In this document: positions 44,288-55,902 of the stretch, piece after piece
How the letters are laid out: each line of letters starts with the position of its first letter
Numbering within the stretch: the stretch's first letter is position 1
DNA from: Lepus europaeus
Lineage: Eukaryota > Chordata > Mammalia > Lagomorpha > Leporidae
NCBI RefSeq assembly: GCF_033115175.1
Contig: NC_084827.1
Span: 146,685,701 to 146,749,700, forward strand
Length of the DNA stretch: 64,000 bases
Reading direction: 5' to 3'
Notes under the pieces: generated by a model
Told to the model about the DNA's origin: nothing
The model's database searches: none
What the model saw: only the letters and a program-made list of their open reading frames with translations
Made by a program: the position numbers and the translations under genes

Positions 44288-45000
44288 GGTTTGAATGAAA
44301 TTTTGTCCCTTTCAAAATTCATGTTGAAATTTGGTGGCCATTGTGGCAATCTTGGGAGATGGGTCTTTTAGAAAGGCAGGTTATTGGGGGCCTGCGCTGG
44401 GGCGAAGTTGGTTAAAGCCTTGGCTTGAAGCGCCAGCATCCCATATGGGTGCTGGATCTAGTCCCGGGTGCTCCTCTTCTGATCCAGCTTTCTGCTACGG
44501 CCTGGGAAAGCAGTAGACTATGGACCAAGTCCTTGGGCCCCTGCACCCACCGTGGAGACCTGGAAGAAGCTCCTGGCTCCTGGCTTTGGATAGGCACAGC
44601 TCCAGCTGTTGTGGCCAGTGGGGGAGTGAACCAGTGGATGGAAAACATCTCTCTGTCTCTACCTCTCTCTGTAACTCTGTCTTTCAAATAAATAAAATAA
44701 TTTTTTTTAAAAAAGCAGGTTATTATGGAGGATTAATACCTTTCTTGCAAGACTGGCTTTACTCACTTGGTTACCAGGGACAACATGCTGTGTCTATAAT
44801 GTGAGATTGCCTCTCTTGTTTTGTTACTTTCACCCTTGCCTGCTGCTTCTTTGCTTTTCCACCATGAGTTGAAGCAGTGCACAGCCACCCAATCTTGAAC
44901 TTCCAAGCCTCCAGAACTGTGACCCAAATGAGCCTCTTTTGTTTGTAAATTATCCATTTTCAGGTGTCCTGTTATAGCAACAGAAAACAAAACTGAACAA
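44288..45000 (+). mobile_element. MST/THE1-like LTR split by a SINE
   Basis: The 5' part (GGTTTGAATG..., about 44,288-44,385) and 3' part (about 44,725-45,000, with GCCTCCAGAACTGTGA and TAAATTATCC blocks) are separated by the C repeat at 44386-44710. Confidence 0.6.
44386..44710 (+). repeat. C repeat (old type) inside the MST-like LTR
   Basis: The TSD AAAGGCAGGTTATT / AAAAGCAGGTTATT at 44372-44385 and 44711-44724. Confidence 0.93.
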
Positions 45001-45184
45001 ATTGATGATGAGTAGTAGAGATAGTGTGTATGTATCTTCTGGGACCCCATGTATGGTTTCTCAAGGGTTGGATCATAGGCTGTGCATATCTTAGACTTCC
45101 CAGATGGTGCCAAATTGATATGCAAATTGGTCACAGCAATTTACACTCTGACTTTGTACAATAATTGTAGTTATTGTATATCTT

Positions 45185-45515
45185 TTTTTTTTTTTTTTTT
45201 GACAGGCAGAGTGGATAGTGAGAGAGAGACAGAGAGACAGGTCTTCCTTTTTGCCATTGGTTCACCCTCCAATGGCCACTGCGGCCGGCACATCTCGCCG
45301 ATCCGAAGCCAGGAGCCAGGTGCTTCTTCTGGTCTCCCATGCGGGTGCAGGGCCCAAGGACTTGGGCCATCCTCCACTGCCTTCCTGGGCCCTAGCAGAG
45401 AGCTGGCCTGGAAGAGGGGCAACCGGGATAGAATCCGGTGCCCTGACCGGGACTAGAACCCAGTGTGCCGGCGCTGCAAGGCGGAGGATTAGCCTGCTAA
45501 GCCACGGCGCCGGCC
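45185..45515 (-). repeat. C repeat (young)
   Basis: A perfect TSD, TATTGTATATCTT, at 45172-45184 and 45516-45528. Confidence 0.96.
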
Positions 45516-45589
45516 TATTGTATATCTTATCAATGCTCTCAACTGTCAGACTTTCTAAGTTTTGTAAAACTGATAAATAAACAATGATT

Positions 45590-46265
45590 TTTAGTGGTGG
45601 TTTCAATTTTAACTTCCTTAATTGCAACTGAGTTTGAATGCCTTTCCAGTATTTGTTGGCCATTTGCATTTCCCCTGAATGGCCAATTCAAATATTTTGC
45701 CCATTTAAAAAGTTTTTGACTTGTTTATATAACTTACTGGAATATTTTGTGTGTTCTTCATACAATTTTTATCAGATATGTTTGTTACAAATCTATTTTT
45801 GGGGCCGGCACTGTGGCAACAGCAGGTTAATGCCCTGGCCTGAGGCGCCAGCATCCCATATGGGCACTGGTTCAAGACCTGGCTGCTCTACTTCCCATCC
45901 AGCTCTCTGCTATGGCCTGGGAAAGCAGTGGAAGATGGCCCAAGTTCTTGGGCCCCTGCACCCGTGTGGGAGACTAGGAGGAAGCTTCTGGCTCCTGCCT
46001 TCGGATCAGCGCAGCTCTGGCTGTTGGGGCCAACTGGGGAGTGAACCATTGGATGGAAGACCTCTCTCTCTCTCTATCTCTCCTCTCTCTGTGTAACTCT
46101 GACTTTCAAATAAATAAATCTTAAAAAAATACATATTTTTGCATCTGTGGTCTTTTCACTCTATGGCACTCCTAAGGAACAGACTTTGTTTATGTTGTTC
46201 AAATTATCATTTTTTTCCTTTTATGGCTAGTGTTTTTCTTTTTTTGCTTAAGAAACATTTTGATT
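45590..46265 (-). mobile_element. Old L1 3' fragment split by a SINE
   Basis: AT-rich blocks around TTGGCCATTTGCATTTCCCC and TTTTGCCCATTTAAAAAGTT are typical of old L1 3' UTRs in antisense. The SINE at 45801-46127 interrupts it. Confidence 0.45.
45801..46127 (+). repeat. C repeat (old type)
   Basis: Flanked by ATCTATTTTT / ACATATTTTT. Full length. Confidence 0.92.
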
Positions 46266-46511
46266 TGACAGTTCCTCAAAAATTAAACATAAAATAACCA
46301 TATGACCTGGAAATTCCATTCCTAGGTAATTACCCAAAAGAGTTGCAAAAAGGAGCTCAGAGACTTATGCTATTTTCCCTCGCAGCACTATTCACAATAG
46401 CTGAAAGGTAGAAGCAAGCCAAATGCTCATAAATGGGTAAATGGATAAATAAGATATGACATATACCTGCAGTAGAATCTCATTCAAAAATAAAAGGTAA
46501 TGAGTTTCTTT
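46265..46511 (+). mobile_element. L1 ORF2 3'-end fragment
   Basis: Blocks like AACCATATGACC, TTCCTAGGTAATTACCCAAAAG and CACTATTCACAATAGC are the well-known end of L1 ORF2. It is decayed. Confidence 0.65.
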
Positions 46512-46690
46512 ATTTTAAATATTTATTTAAAATATTAGAGTAACAGAGAGAGGGAGACACACACATACACACACACACAGAAAAAGAGAGTGAGAGAGAA
46601 AAAAATCTTCATCTGCTGGTTCAATCCCCAAATGGCCTCAATGATCAGAGCTGTATCTGGATCTCTCCCTTGGGTGAAGGGGCCCAAATA
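46512..46690 (-). repeat. C repeat, 5'-truncated
   Basis: Ends at AAGGGGCCCAAATA; carries an (AC)n stretch near 46,559-46,580. Confidence 0.75.
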
Positions 46691-47300
46691 TGCTAAAAAA
46701 ATTTTTTTTATTAAGAATTATGTTGAACTTTATCATGTTTATTTGTATCAACTGATATAACTGAAGTTTTTTTTTATGATTGGTTAATGTGGAGAATTAC
46801 ATTTATAGTTTTCTAATATTAAATAACTTTAGGCTGGCCATGTATTGTGGTACAGTGTGTTATGCCACTGCTTGGAACACTGACAATTCAGTGTTGGAGG
46901 GCTGGTTGGAGTCTTGGGGCCTCTGCTTCTGATGACTTTCCTGCTAATGCATATGGAAGGGCAGCAGATGGTTGCCCAAGTGCTTGGGGCTCTGTCACCC
47001 ATGTGGGAGACCCAGATGCAATTCTAGGCTCCTGGCTTCTGCCTGGTCCAGCTCTGACTGTTATGGCCATTTGGGGAGTGAACCAGTGGATAGAAGATCT
47101 CTATTTATCTCTCTGTCTCTCTCTGGAAGTTTCCAGAGTGTGTGTGTGTGTAAGACTCTGCCTTTCAAATAAATATGTCTTTTTTTTAAAAAAAAGAAAA
47201 TGGAGATATTTAGCATATGAATGAACTTAAATAGCTATTAAATGTTTTTAAATAATAACTCTTGGATAAACCCAACTTCATTATGGTTATCTTTATGGCA
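46691..47300 (-). mobile_element. L1 ORF2 antisense fragment split by a SINE
   Basis: Decayed text around 46,720-46,830 and 47,250-47,290 resembles L1 ORF2 read on the minus strand, on both sides of the SINE at 46831-47199. Confidence 0.35.
46831..47199 (+). repeat. C repeat (diverged)
   Basis: GTGTGTGTGTG tract near the 3' end; AAATAAATATGTC tail. Confidence 0.85.
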
Positions 47301-47489
47301 AATTGTTTTTTTCTTCCTTAAAATGTCTTGTTTGCTTTTGGTTTCAGGGTGATACTCATCTTATGGAATGTGTTTAGAAATATTTTTTCTTTTTTCTATT
47401 ATGTGGAATGTATTTTTTACTATTTTAAGATATATTTTTAAAATCTTTTCATTTTTCTTTGTGTTCCTTATGTAGAAATACAGCTGAAA

Positions 47490-47593
47490 GCAGGAAGTTT
47501 TTTGGCTGTTTTATTCACTTCTGTACCCCTAGTGTCTACTACAGCGCTTACAAATCATAGTAACTCTACTGTGTTGTTGAATGAGTAAATAAA
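47490..47593 (+). repeat. L2 3'-end fragment
   Basis: TCTGTACCCCTAGTGTCTAC followed by TTGTTGAATGAGTAAATAAA is the L2 3' signature. Confidence 0.5.
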
Positions 47594-47943
47594 TATTTTG
47601 TTGGTTTATTTATTTGAAAGAGTGACAGAGACACAGAAAGAGACTAAGAGAAAGAGAGAGGGAGAGAGAGAGAGAGAGAGAGAGATTCCATATGCTAGTT
47701 CATTCACCAGATTGCTGTAACAGCCAGGGCTGAGCCAGGCCAAAGCCAGGGGCCAGGAATTCCATCCAAGTCTCCCATGTGGGTGGCAGGAACCCAAGTG
47801 CTTGAGCCATCTTCTGTTGCCTCCCAGGCCCATTAGCAGGAAGCTAGATTGTAAGCAGAGGTGTAGATTGATCCCAGGCTCTCTCATAGGGGGTGCTGAC
47901 ATTCCAAGTGGCAGCTTAACCTACTACACCACAAGTGCCCACC
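47594..47943 (-). repeat. C repeat (diverged)
   Basis: A long (GA)n run near 47,655-47,685; head CCACAAGTGCCCACC. Confidence 0.82.
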
Positions 47944-48314
47944 AAAATGAGTAACTGTTTTCATCACAAAATTGCTTATAGTGCTGTATAACTTTTTTTA
48001 AAAAAAAAATATCCACTGCAGGAGAGAGCACTGATTGCTTACCTGATTGCCACTTCCCACTGCATCCATATTAAAGGATCGTATGTTGGATTTGATGGCA
48101 AGGTGACCAGCTAAAACCCTACATTCTCAGTCATCTTTATGGGTAAGTTGAATGAGATGCAAGTTGAAGTCAATGAATTTCTACCAAATGTCTTTAAGGA
48201 TTCCTCTTTAGTCAGTAAACAAGTTCCTTTTTTTGTCTTTTCTCCTTTGTTGTGCCAGGAACTCAGGTGTTATGACTGGAGCTCTAGCAGCCATCTGGGC
48301 ACTAAGAAGGATAG
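47944..48314. other. Intergenic, nothing recognised
   Basis: No feature. Confidence 0.45.
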
Positions 48315-48327
48315 AGCCCAAGAGGAT

Positions 48328-48950
48328 ATTTTTTTAAAGATTTGAGGGGCTGGCGCTGTAATGCAGCAGGTTAATGCCCTGGCCTGAAGCGCCGGCATCC
48401 CATATGGATGCCGGTTCGAGACCCAGTTGCTCCACTTCCTATCCAACTCTCTGCTATGGCCTGAGAAAGCAGTGGAAGATGGCCCAAGTCCTTGGGCCCC
48501 TGCACCCATGTGGGAGACCCGGAAGAAGCTCCTGGCTTCAGATCAGCGCAGCTCCAGCCGTTGCGGCCAGTGGAGGGGTGAACCAGTGGATGGAAGACCT
48601 CTCTCTCTGTGTAACTCTGATTTTCAAATAAATCTTAAAAAAAAAAATAAAAAAGATTCATTTGAAAGGCAGAGTTACAGAGAGGCAGAGAGGTCTTCCA
48701 TTCTCTGGCTCACTCCCCAAATGGCCGCAACAGCCGGAGCTGGGCTGATCCAAAGCCAGGAGCCAGGAGCTTCTTCTGGGTCTTCCCACACGGGTGCAGG
48801 GGCCCAAGGACTTGGGCTATCTTCCATTGCTTTCCCAGGCCATAGCAGAGAGCTGGATTCGAAGAACAGCTGGAACTCGAAACAGCGCCCATATGGGATG
48901 CTGACACTGCTGGTGGCAGCTTTACCCACTGCGCCACAGCACCGACCGCA
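48328..48950 (-). repeat. C repeat (old type), split by another SINE
   Basis: A perfect outer TSD, AGCCCAAGAGGAT, at 48315-48327 and 48951-48963. Confidence 0.92.
48347..48648 (+). repeat. C repeat (old type), nested in another SINE
   Basis: Inserted in the AAAGATTT tail of the outer copy; ends AAATAAATCTT plus A-run. Confidence 0.92.
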
Positions 48951-49283
48951 AGCCCAAGAGGATTGATCACTGAACAAATGCCAAACAGTCACCTATTTCT
49001 GGGCCTCATGTTACCGGAGAGAAAGTAAACCACTGTCCTTTATAAGCCGCTGTTATTAATCCTGCATTGTCAGTAGCAGGCAAATGTAATTCTTATCTAC
49101 TGCAGCTACCAGTATATTCTAAACATTTCCCCATATTTACATGTGATTTTTATGATTTTCTAGCTACATAGTTTGCCTCCAAATGCATATGCCATAATTA
49201 ATTTAATCCCATCCTTGATTGTATATATTGAGGATACCTTAAGATAATTGTGACTGATTGAATTTTTCCATTTAGAGTTTTGC

Positions 49284-50018
49284 CCTCGTAGACAGAGTAG
49301 TTTTGCCATGACAACGCCGCGCAGAAGCCACAGCCGTACCTCCTGCCTGGCCCCTCCGGGCAGTCCAGCTCCTCAGATGAGAGCTGCGCTGAGGCCAGCA
49401 CCAGCAGCTCAGCCCCCTGCAGCAACCCTACCATATGCAATCAGCTCACCTGCTGCGGCACCCGGACAGCCAGGCCTGTTGGCCCAGATGGCCACCACTG
49501 CAGCTGGCGTGGCTGTGGGCTCTGCTGTTGGGCACACGCTGGCCCATGCCATCACTGGGGGCTTCAGTGGAGGGAGCAATGCTAAGCCCTTGAGGCCAGA
49601 CATCACCAGGGAGCCCAGTTAGCACAGTAGCAGGAGTTTGGCCAGAATCAGAATGATGTTAAGCTCTATGAGGGTTTCAGTGAAGTCCTGAGACAGTGCA
49701 GAATTGCACATGGGTTAATCTAATTCGGAAGCTCAGGATGAAGCAGAAGATTGAATCTCATGACCAAGTTACTTTAGCATACAGATGTAATCGGTAGTGA
49801 CAGTGTAAAGTGTAAAGCCACCTGGTCAACCTGTCATCTGCTTTGAAGAGCTTCCTTGGTCCAGCATTGCAGTGGAAGAAGGCATCCTTACCGTGTGGAA
49901 ATCCACTGAGATGATATTGGATTTGGGGCTGGACAGATGTTTGGTCTCCTTGAACAAACTGTTGTAATGTTATTGTTTATGAGTAGAATAAAGTGATTTT
50001 CTTCCAAGAGAAAAAAAA
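49284..50018 (+). pseudogene. CHCHD2: CHCHD2 processed pseudogene (retrocopy)
   Basis: Intronless copy of CHCHD2, a small mitochondrial intermembrane-space protein with a twin CX9C (CHCH) domain. The start codon is now ACG, but an in-frame ATG at 49308 two codons upstream leaves a 104-codon frame. It retains the basic, Pro/Ala-rich N-terminus and the conserved central segment ([18 protein letters not shown]). A stop at about 49620 and a deletion remove the start of the CHCH domain. A further C-terminal remnant follows out of frame to about 49,720, without the full cysteine set. The 3' UTR ends with AATAAA (49987-49992) and a short A-run at 50011-50018, as expected of a reverse-transcribed mRNA. 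Confidence 0.88.
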
Positions 50019-50066
50019 TTTTTTTTTCCAGTGATGGCCACAATATCTGCCATCGCAAATGCTTCC

Positions 50067-50397
50067 TTTTTTTTTTTTCAGGTTTATTTACTTGTTTGAA
50101 AGGCAGAGTTACAGAGAAGCAGAGGCAGAGAGGGAGAGAGAGGTCTTCCATCCACTGGTACACTCCCCAGTTGGCCTCAGTGGCCACAGTTGTGCCGATC
50201 CAAAGCCAGGATCTTCTGTGTCTCCCACATGGGTGCAGGGGCCCAATGACTTAGGCCATCTTTCATTGTTTTTTCAGGCCATAGCAGAAACCTAGATCTG
50301 AAAAGCAGCAGCTGGGATTCGAACTGGAATCCATATGGGATGCTGATACTTCAGGTAGTGGCTTTACCTGCTGTAACACAGCACTTCTCCCCACCCC
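50067..50397 (-). repeat. C repeat (old type)
   Basis: The TSD AATGCTTCC at 50058-50066 and 50398-50406, just after the CHCHD2 retrocopy. Confidence 0.9.
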
Positions 50398-50439
50398 AAT
50401 GCTTCCGTATGGTATAACCTTGATGCTTATCCAATCAGG

Positions 50440-50760
50440 TGATTGAGCCTATGCCTCTCCCTCTGAAACTGAGTAAACACTATGACAATCTTGACCAATA
50501 GAATATGTGAAGCTATGCTAGGTGACCTCTAACACTAGATTATAAAAAATACCATACACTCCATCTTGCTCTCTTAGAACCTAGCAATCATGCTGTGAGT
50601 GAGACTAAACCATATACTAGTCCATGCAGATAGATCACACATAAGGGCTACAAGAAAGTGTTTGATGTTGACAATCCCACTGAAGTCACCTTCAACAGTC
50701 AGTCACCAGGCATGTAAATGAAGATATCTCCAGATTATTTCAGCCCCGACCACAGAATTG
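50440..50760 (+). mobile_element. MLT1-like LTR fragment (MaLR)
   Basis: Recognised by CCATGCTGTGAG-like and adjacent motifs near 50,580-50,620 and the order of short conserved blocks typical of MLT1 LTRs. It is diverged and has no internal region beside it. Confidence 0.45.
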
Positions 50761-51249
50761 TCTTCAGGCTTTGGATCTTCCATCTCAGGAGTTGTGGAGT
50801 TGACAGCCATCTTGCTTTGCCATTCTCAAATTCTTGATCCGAAGAATCTGTGAGTATATTGGATGTGGGGGTGGGTATGCACTGAAGTGAGGTCTGATTG
50901 GTGGGGCCACATGCTTGGGCAGGCACATAGAGCCCTTTCTTCCCTAGCATCTGTGTGCCCCATACTAGCTCCTACCCCTACCCCAGTGCCATGCCAGGGT
51001 AGAACTCAGATCTAGAGAGATGAAGTGACTAATTCAAGGTAACACAGTGTTGGGATGGAATCCAGACTTTCTGTTTCCCTACTGACCTACACTATCTTGT
51101 GGATATGTGAGTGAATTCCATACCACCAATCTTATAGAGGAAGCCACTATGATATAGAGCAATTAAATAATCACCACTCCACCCCTGGAACTTCATACAT
51201 GATTCTTCTCCTTTCACTCTAATGATCACAGTAAGACATGATCTTTTTT
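50761..51249. other. Intergenic, nothing recognised
   Basis: Possibly the remainder of old LTR-linked sequence; not resolved. Confidence 0.4.
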
Positions 51250-51556
51250 CTTTTTAAAAAAGAAGTGTTTATTTTGTTTGAAAGGTAGAGTGACAGAGAG
51301 AGAGAGAGAGAGAGAGAGAGGAAGAAACAGTAATATCTTCCATCTGCTGGCTCACTCCCCATATGTTCACAATAGCTGGGCAAGGCCAGGCTGAAGCCAG
51401 ATACCAGTAACCCCATCTGTTCTCCCACACCAGCGACAAGAACCCAGATATTTGGGCCGTCATCTGCCACCTTGCAGGGACATGAGCAGAAAGCTGCCTC
51501 AGAAGTGTGGAGTAACCAGGACTGCTGGTGTCCCAAGCAGCAGCTTAACCTGCTGT
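51250..51556 (-). repeat. C repeat (diverged)
   Basis: A (GA)n run near 51,297-51,320. Abuts an inverted copy at its head. Confidence 0.8.
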
Positions 51557-51559
51557 GCC

Positions 51560-51770
51560 TAGGAGGCAGCGCATGTTGGCCTAAATACGTAGGTTCTTGC
51601 CACCCACATGGGAGACTGGGATGGAGTTTCTGTCTCTCGGCTTCAGTCTGGCATGGCCATGGTAGTTGTGGGCATTTGGAGAATGAATCAGCAGATGGAA
51701 GATCTCTGTCTCTCCCACTCTCCTTTTCAAATAAATAAATGAATCTTAAAAAAATAAATAAATCTGTTTT
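51560..51770 (+). repeat. C repeat, 5'-truncated, inverted to its neighbour
   Basis: Begins at GAGGCAGCGCATGTTGGCCT in the body; (AAATAAAT)n tail. Confidence 0.8.
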
Positions 51771-51781
51771 TTTAAAAAAAA

Positions 51782-52172
51782 TGTGACTTTGGGGCCTACT
51801 TCTTGGGGTCTGAATCCTCACTTAGACTTCTATTGTGCAACCTTGGAGTCTTGGCAGATACCCTAGTTAGAGTTCTTTCCGATCCTAATCCAGTGACTGG
51901 TGTCTTCACAAGAGAAACATGCCCAGAGGGAAGAGAGCCGAAAGAAGATGGAGAGCGAGCGAGATTGGAATTAAGCTGCCACAGACTAAGGGATGGCTGA
52001 AGCACTCCAAGGATTGCCAGCAGCTGGCAGAACCTAGACCCCTCAGAGGGAGCACTATGCTACTGCTGACACCTTGATTTCAGACTTGTCACCTCAGAAC
52101 TGTGAAAGAAGAAACTTTTGTTGTTTTAAGTCACCCAGTTTGTGGTAGTATGACAGTCCTAGGAAACTAATA
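51782..52172 (+). mobile_element. MaLR-type LTR (MST/MLT1-like)
   Basis: Contains CCAGTGACTGGTGTC, a CTGACACCTTGATTTCAGAC block, then GTTGTTTTAAGTCACCCAGT and AGGAAACTAATA at the 3' end, in the order known for MaLR LTRs. It is solitary. Confidence 0.6.
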
Positions 52173-52174
52173 GA

Positions 52175-52265
52175 TGCTCTTATCACCATCTCCGTTTTCA
52201 AATAAAAGAAACTGAGGCCCAGAGGATTCAAATACTTGGAGAGCTGTAGGTCACACTGTTCTGGG
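52175..52265 (-). repeat. MIR-like fragment
   Basis: TTATCACCATCTCCGTTTTC and GAAACTGAGGCCCAGAGGAT form the antisense MIR core. Confidence 0.5.
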
Positions 52266-52535
52266 TGCTGTGCACTGCTTCCGTGGCTCCTGCCGCAGCT
52301 GTTGGTGGCTCTCCACCCTCTCCACGGTGCTCGGCTTCCAGCAGTGCTGGAGATGAGCTGCCAGAGTGACTCCCTTCTCTAACTCACCAGCCCACAGGCT
52401 TTCCCCGTTCCATTCCCACTTCGCACCACAAGGTAGAATCTCCTCTCAGAAGGAGTGGTATCTCTCTACAACTTTCCCCACTAATTGAACCTTTTCCTCC
52501 TTTAAGAATCCCATTATTCCATTTCTTTTCCATTT

Positions 52536-52830
52536 TTTAAAAAATTATTTACTGAGAGTCAGAGCTGTCATCCACTGGTTTACTCCCCAAATGCCTACAA
52601 TAGCTAGGGCTGGGCCAGGCTGAAGCCAGGAGCCTGGAAGTCAACCCAAGTCTCCCACATAGGTGACAGGGACTCTAGTAGTTGAAACATCATCTTCTGC
52701 CTCCCAGAAATCACATTAGCAGGAAATTGGAGCAGAAGTGGAGAGTCCAGGACAAAAACCAGGCATTCTCATATGGGAAGCTGATGTCTCAAGCATACAA
52801 CTTAAAACACTGAGCCAAAAACCCACCCCT
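52536..52830 (-). repeat. C repeat (diverged)
   Basis: TCATCCACTGGTTTACTCCC start; head GAGCCAAAAACCCACCCC. Confidence 0.72.
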
Positions 52831-52849
52831 ACAGGGATGTGAAATTATC

Positions 52850-53820
52850 ACATTGTGAATTTAAAAAACATTATGATTAATATGTTTAGAGCTCTAATGG
52901 ATAAAGTATACTATAAGCAAGAACAGATGGGCAGTGTGAACAGAGAGATAAAAATTCTAAGAGAATAAAAATGCTACAGGTCAAAATTATAAAATTTGTA
53001 GCAGAAAAAAAACAAGAATGCTCATTAAATAGATTGGTGATGGCTGAAGAAACAGTTCCTGAGCTTGGAGATATGCCAGTAGAAATTTCAAAAATGAAAA
53101 AGGGGAAAACAATGTTATAAAATGGATCAGGATATCCAAGAACAGGGCCAGGCATTTGGCCTAATAGTTGACATGCCAGTAAAAATGACCCTTTCTCATG
53201 CTGGAGTGCCTGGATTTAATTCCTGCCTCCAGCTCCTGACTCTAACTTCCTACTAGTGCAGACCCTGGGAGGCAGTGGCTAATGACTCAAGTAATTGAGT
53301 TCTTGCCACCCTCATGGGGTACCTGGACTGAGTTCTCAGTTTCCAGCTCCTGGGTTCAGTCTTGACTTGGCCATTGCATGCATTTGGCTAGTGAACTAGC
53401 AGATGGGATCTCTCCAACAGTCTCTCTCTCTCTCTCTTTCTCTCTTCCTTTATTAAATATTTAAGTAACATCCAAGAACAATGGAATATCTACAAAAATG
53501 TGTTATATGTGGAATGGGAATTTTGGAAGGAGGATAAGAAAGAAACAGAATATTTGAAGCAATTATAATGGAGAATCTCCCCAAAGTGATGACAGATGCC
53601 AAACCAGAGATCCAGGAAGCTCAGAGAACAGAGATAGGATTTCAGAAAGGACAGCTCAAAGAAGAAAAACATATCAGTACATCTCCAGCTCTGTCCAGCA
53701 GAAAATGTACCATCTCTAGGAGAATTGAATATCTCTTCCATTGGCAGGTTGCATACAGGCTATTATACAGGATGACATTATGCATTAAATTAATCTAATT
53801 TATTTTACGTGTCCTGAATC
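52850..53820 (+). mobile_element. Old HAL1/L1M ORF1 fragment split by a SINE
   Basis: Text at 52,850-53,144 and 53,481 to about 53,700 reads like decayed HAL1/L1M ORF1 (AGAGATCCAGGAAGCTCAGAGA is recognisable). Stops and frameshifts occur throughout. The SINE at 53145-53469 interrupts it. Confidence 0.5.
53145..53469 (+). repeat. C repeat (diverged)
   Basis: A perfect TSD, ATCCAAGAACA, at 53134-53144 and 53470-53480. Confidence 0.88.
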
Positions 53821-54704
53821 ATGAACAAGCAACCCTAAGACTATAATTTATCTCCTCGTTTAGTTGTTTCTATGGGGAAATAACAGTCTGGCCAATATGT
53901 AGCAATGGTTAAAATACTTCAGCAGATGTAGTCTTTATTGTTAATTTCATGGCATGCTTAGGTGGTACCTGGTGAGGAGAACTGAAACTCCTAACTGCCA
54001 TCAACTAAGGCACAGGAACATCCAGTGGATGCAGGCAGGACCATTTAAGTTAATGTGGAGAGCTTCTGTCATGAAAATCAGGCCAGAAATATGCTTTTAA
54101 CATAAAAGGCCAGGCTATTTTTAAAAGCTTATGGGCAATGGTCTTATAAAGAAAATGTGTTCTAAGGTTGGTAAATGTGTTTGCCTTGAGGTACTACAGG
54201 AGAAAACGTAGCTGTAGCTTCATTGGTGAAGCAATGCCCAGATGTTGTTGAAGGGCCTACACGCAACCAAAGCCTGTCCCTACCCCTCCGCATCATCAGA
54301 CATCTCACAGAGGAAGAAGGCTGACACCTCGCTGCTACCTAAATACAGCAGAATCCAGAAGACTCCAGGAGGGCCATGAGCCCACACTTTCATATCCTGG
54401 GAGGATAACGGGGACGCTGGGAGGGAATGACTTACAGAGAGGACTTTGGGGAGGGGCTAAAGGAAAACTGAGAATTGGGAGAGCTAGGAAGCTAGAGATT
54501 GGCTAGGAAGGACATCTTACTGAAAGCTGTGCAGCAAGGTGTTGTGGTTGTTGCCTTGTATGTGGTACAAAGAACAAAATGAATAGGAAATGCCTCACCT
54601 TCCCTGACTCTGTAGCTGTGCGAAGGCTTACCCCTTAAGCAAAAGAACTGCTTGATCCTCTGCTGCAAGAGAGTGTGATTTTGTCTGAGGGAAAAGGGAA
54701 AGGA
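53821..54704. other. Intergenic, nothing recognised
   Basis: SINE-free; no family recognised. Confidence 0.45.
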
Positions 54705-55047
54705 GGCTGGCGCCGTGGCTTAACAGGCTAATCCTCCGCCTGAGGCGCCAGCACACCGGGTTCTAGTCCTGGTTGGGGCGCCGGATTCTATCCTGGTTGC
54801 CCCTCTTCCAGGCCAGCTCTCTGCTATGGCCCGGGAGTGCAGTGGAGGATGGCCCAAGTGCTTGGGCCCTACACCCGCATGGGAGACCAGGAGAAGCACC
54901 TGGCTCCTGGCTTCGGATCAGCGCGGTGTGCCGGCAGCAGCCGCAGCAGCCATTGGAGGGTGAACCAACGGCAGAAAGGAAGACCTTTCTCTCTGTCTCT
55001 CTCTCTCACTGTCCACTCTGCCTGTCAAAAAAAAAAAAAAAAAAAAA
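54705..55047 (+). repeat. C repeat (young)
   Basis: A20 tail then AAACAAACAAAC; the TSD is within A-rich sequence and not certain. Confidence 0.94.
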
Positions 55048-55689
55048 GGAAAAACAAACAAACAAAAAAACAAAGCAAAGGCTTAATCTGGGGTGGGAGG
55101 GCAATGCTGAGGCCTGTCCTGTTAACCTTGGAGACCTAGTAGGCCATCATGTGGCGTCCTAGGTGATGTATTTATCTTTTTTTAAGTGTAACAGCACTAA
55201 TGCCATGCTAAAGGACTCAATGCCTACACAGAGTAATTGGTGTCATTTTGTATCTCTTCAGTATTAGTATCACTCATCACAGGAGGGAATTGAGAATGGT
55301 TGGATGGATCCAGGCAAATTTACCAATACCACCTCCCAAACAAGGCAAAATCTACTAACCTCAGGGATCTTAGTGTTAAAAGTGTGGACTATGAATCAGC
55401 ATTGGCATTGCTTCGGAGCTTGCTACACTGCTGAGCCACTGAGTCCTGCCCTGCTGGATTGAAATTAGCATTTTAAGAGCCACAGTGGTTAGTATGCACT
55501 TAAAAAGTTGAGAAGCAGTGTGTACAGTTTTGTCACTCTTTGTTTCTGGGCAACACACTTAATGCTTTTTGCTCTTACAGATTGATTAATGTTCTATAGT
55601 GGTAGTTCTATGAAGTGTCCAACATGCTGTGAGCAGTTTATAGGAAAACGGGTTGGGACAGTATAAAAACAGAATGAAACAGCTAATTT
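55048..55689. other. Intergenic, nothing recognised
   Basis: No feature. Confidence 0.45.
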
Positions 55690-55900
55690 TGTTCATGTAG
55701 TCTGCAAATATTTTTGAGCTCCTACTGTGTATAAGATTGTTCAATGATCTGAAAATAGTGGGGAAGAAAGTCTCTGTTCACAGTGCTTACATTTTTACTA
55801 TGGGGAAACACACACTAACTAGGCAAATTCTATGTCAACTGATAAGTCCTACAGGTGGAAAAGAAAGTGAGGATGAAGACAGGTTACTAATTCTCTCTCT
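55690..55900 (+). repeat. Ancient interspersed repeat, family uncertain
   Basis: TTGAGCTCCTACTGTGTATA then CAGTGCTTACATTTTTACTA resembles the 'tables of size' text common in old MIR/L2-age repeats. Family not certain. Confidence 0.4.
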
Positions 55901-55902
55901 TT

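Noticed and set aside
48374-48966. Plus-strand frames of 85 and 179 codons
   Set aside because: Span the nested SINE pair at 48,328-48,950.
51219-51821. Minus-strand open frame of 200 codons
   Set aside because: Runs through the fused SINE pair; the (GA)n and A/T-rich tail give Ser/Leu/Phe-rich peptide.
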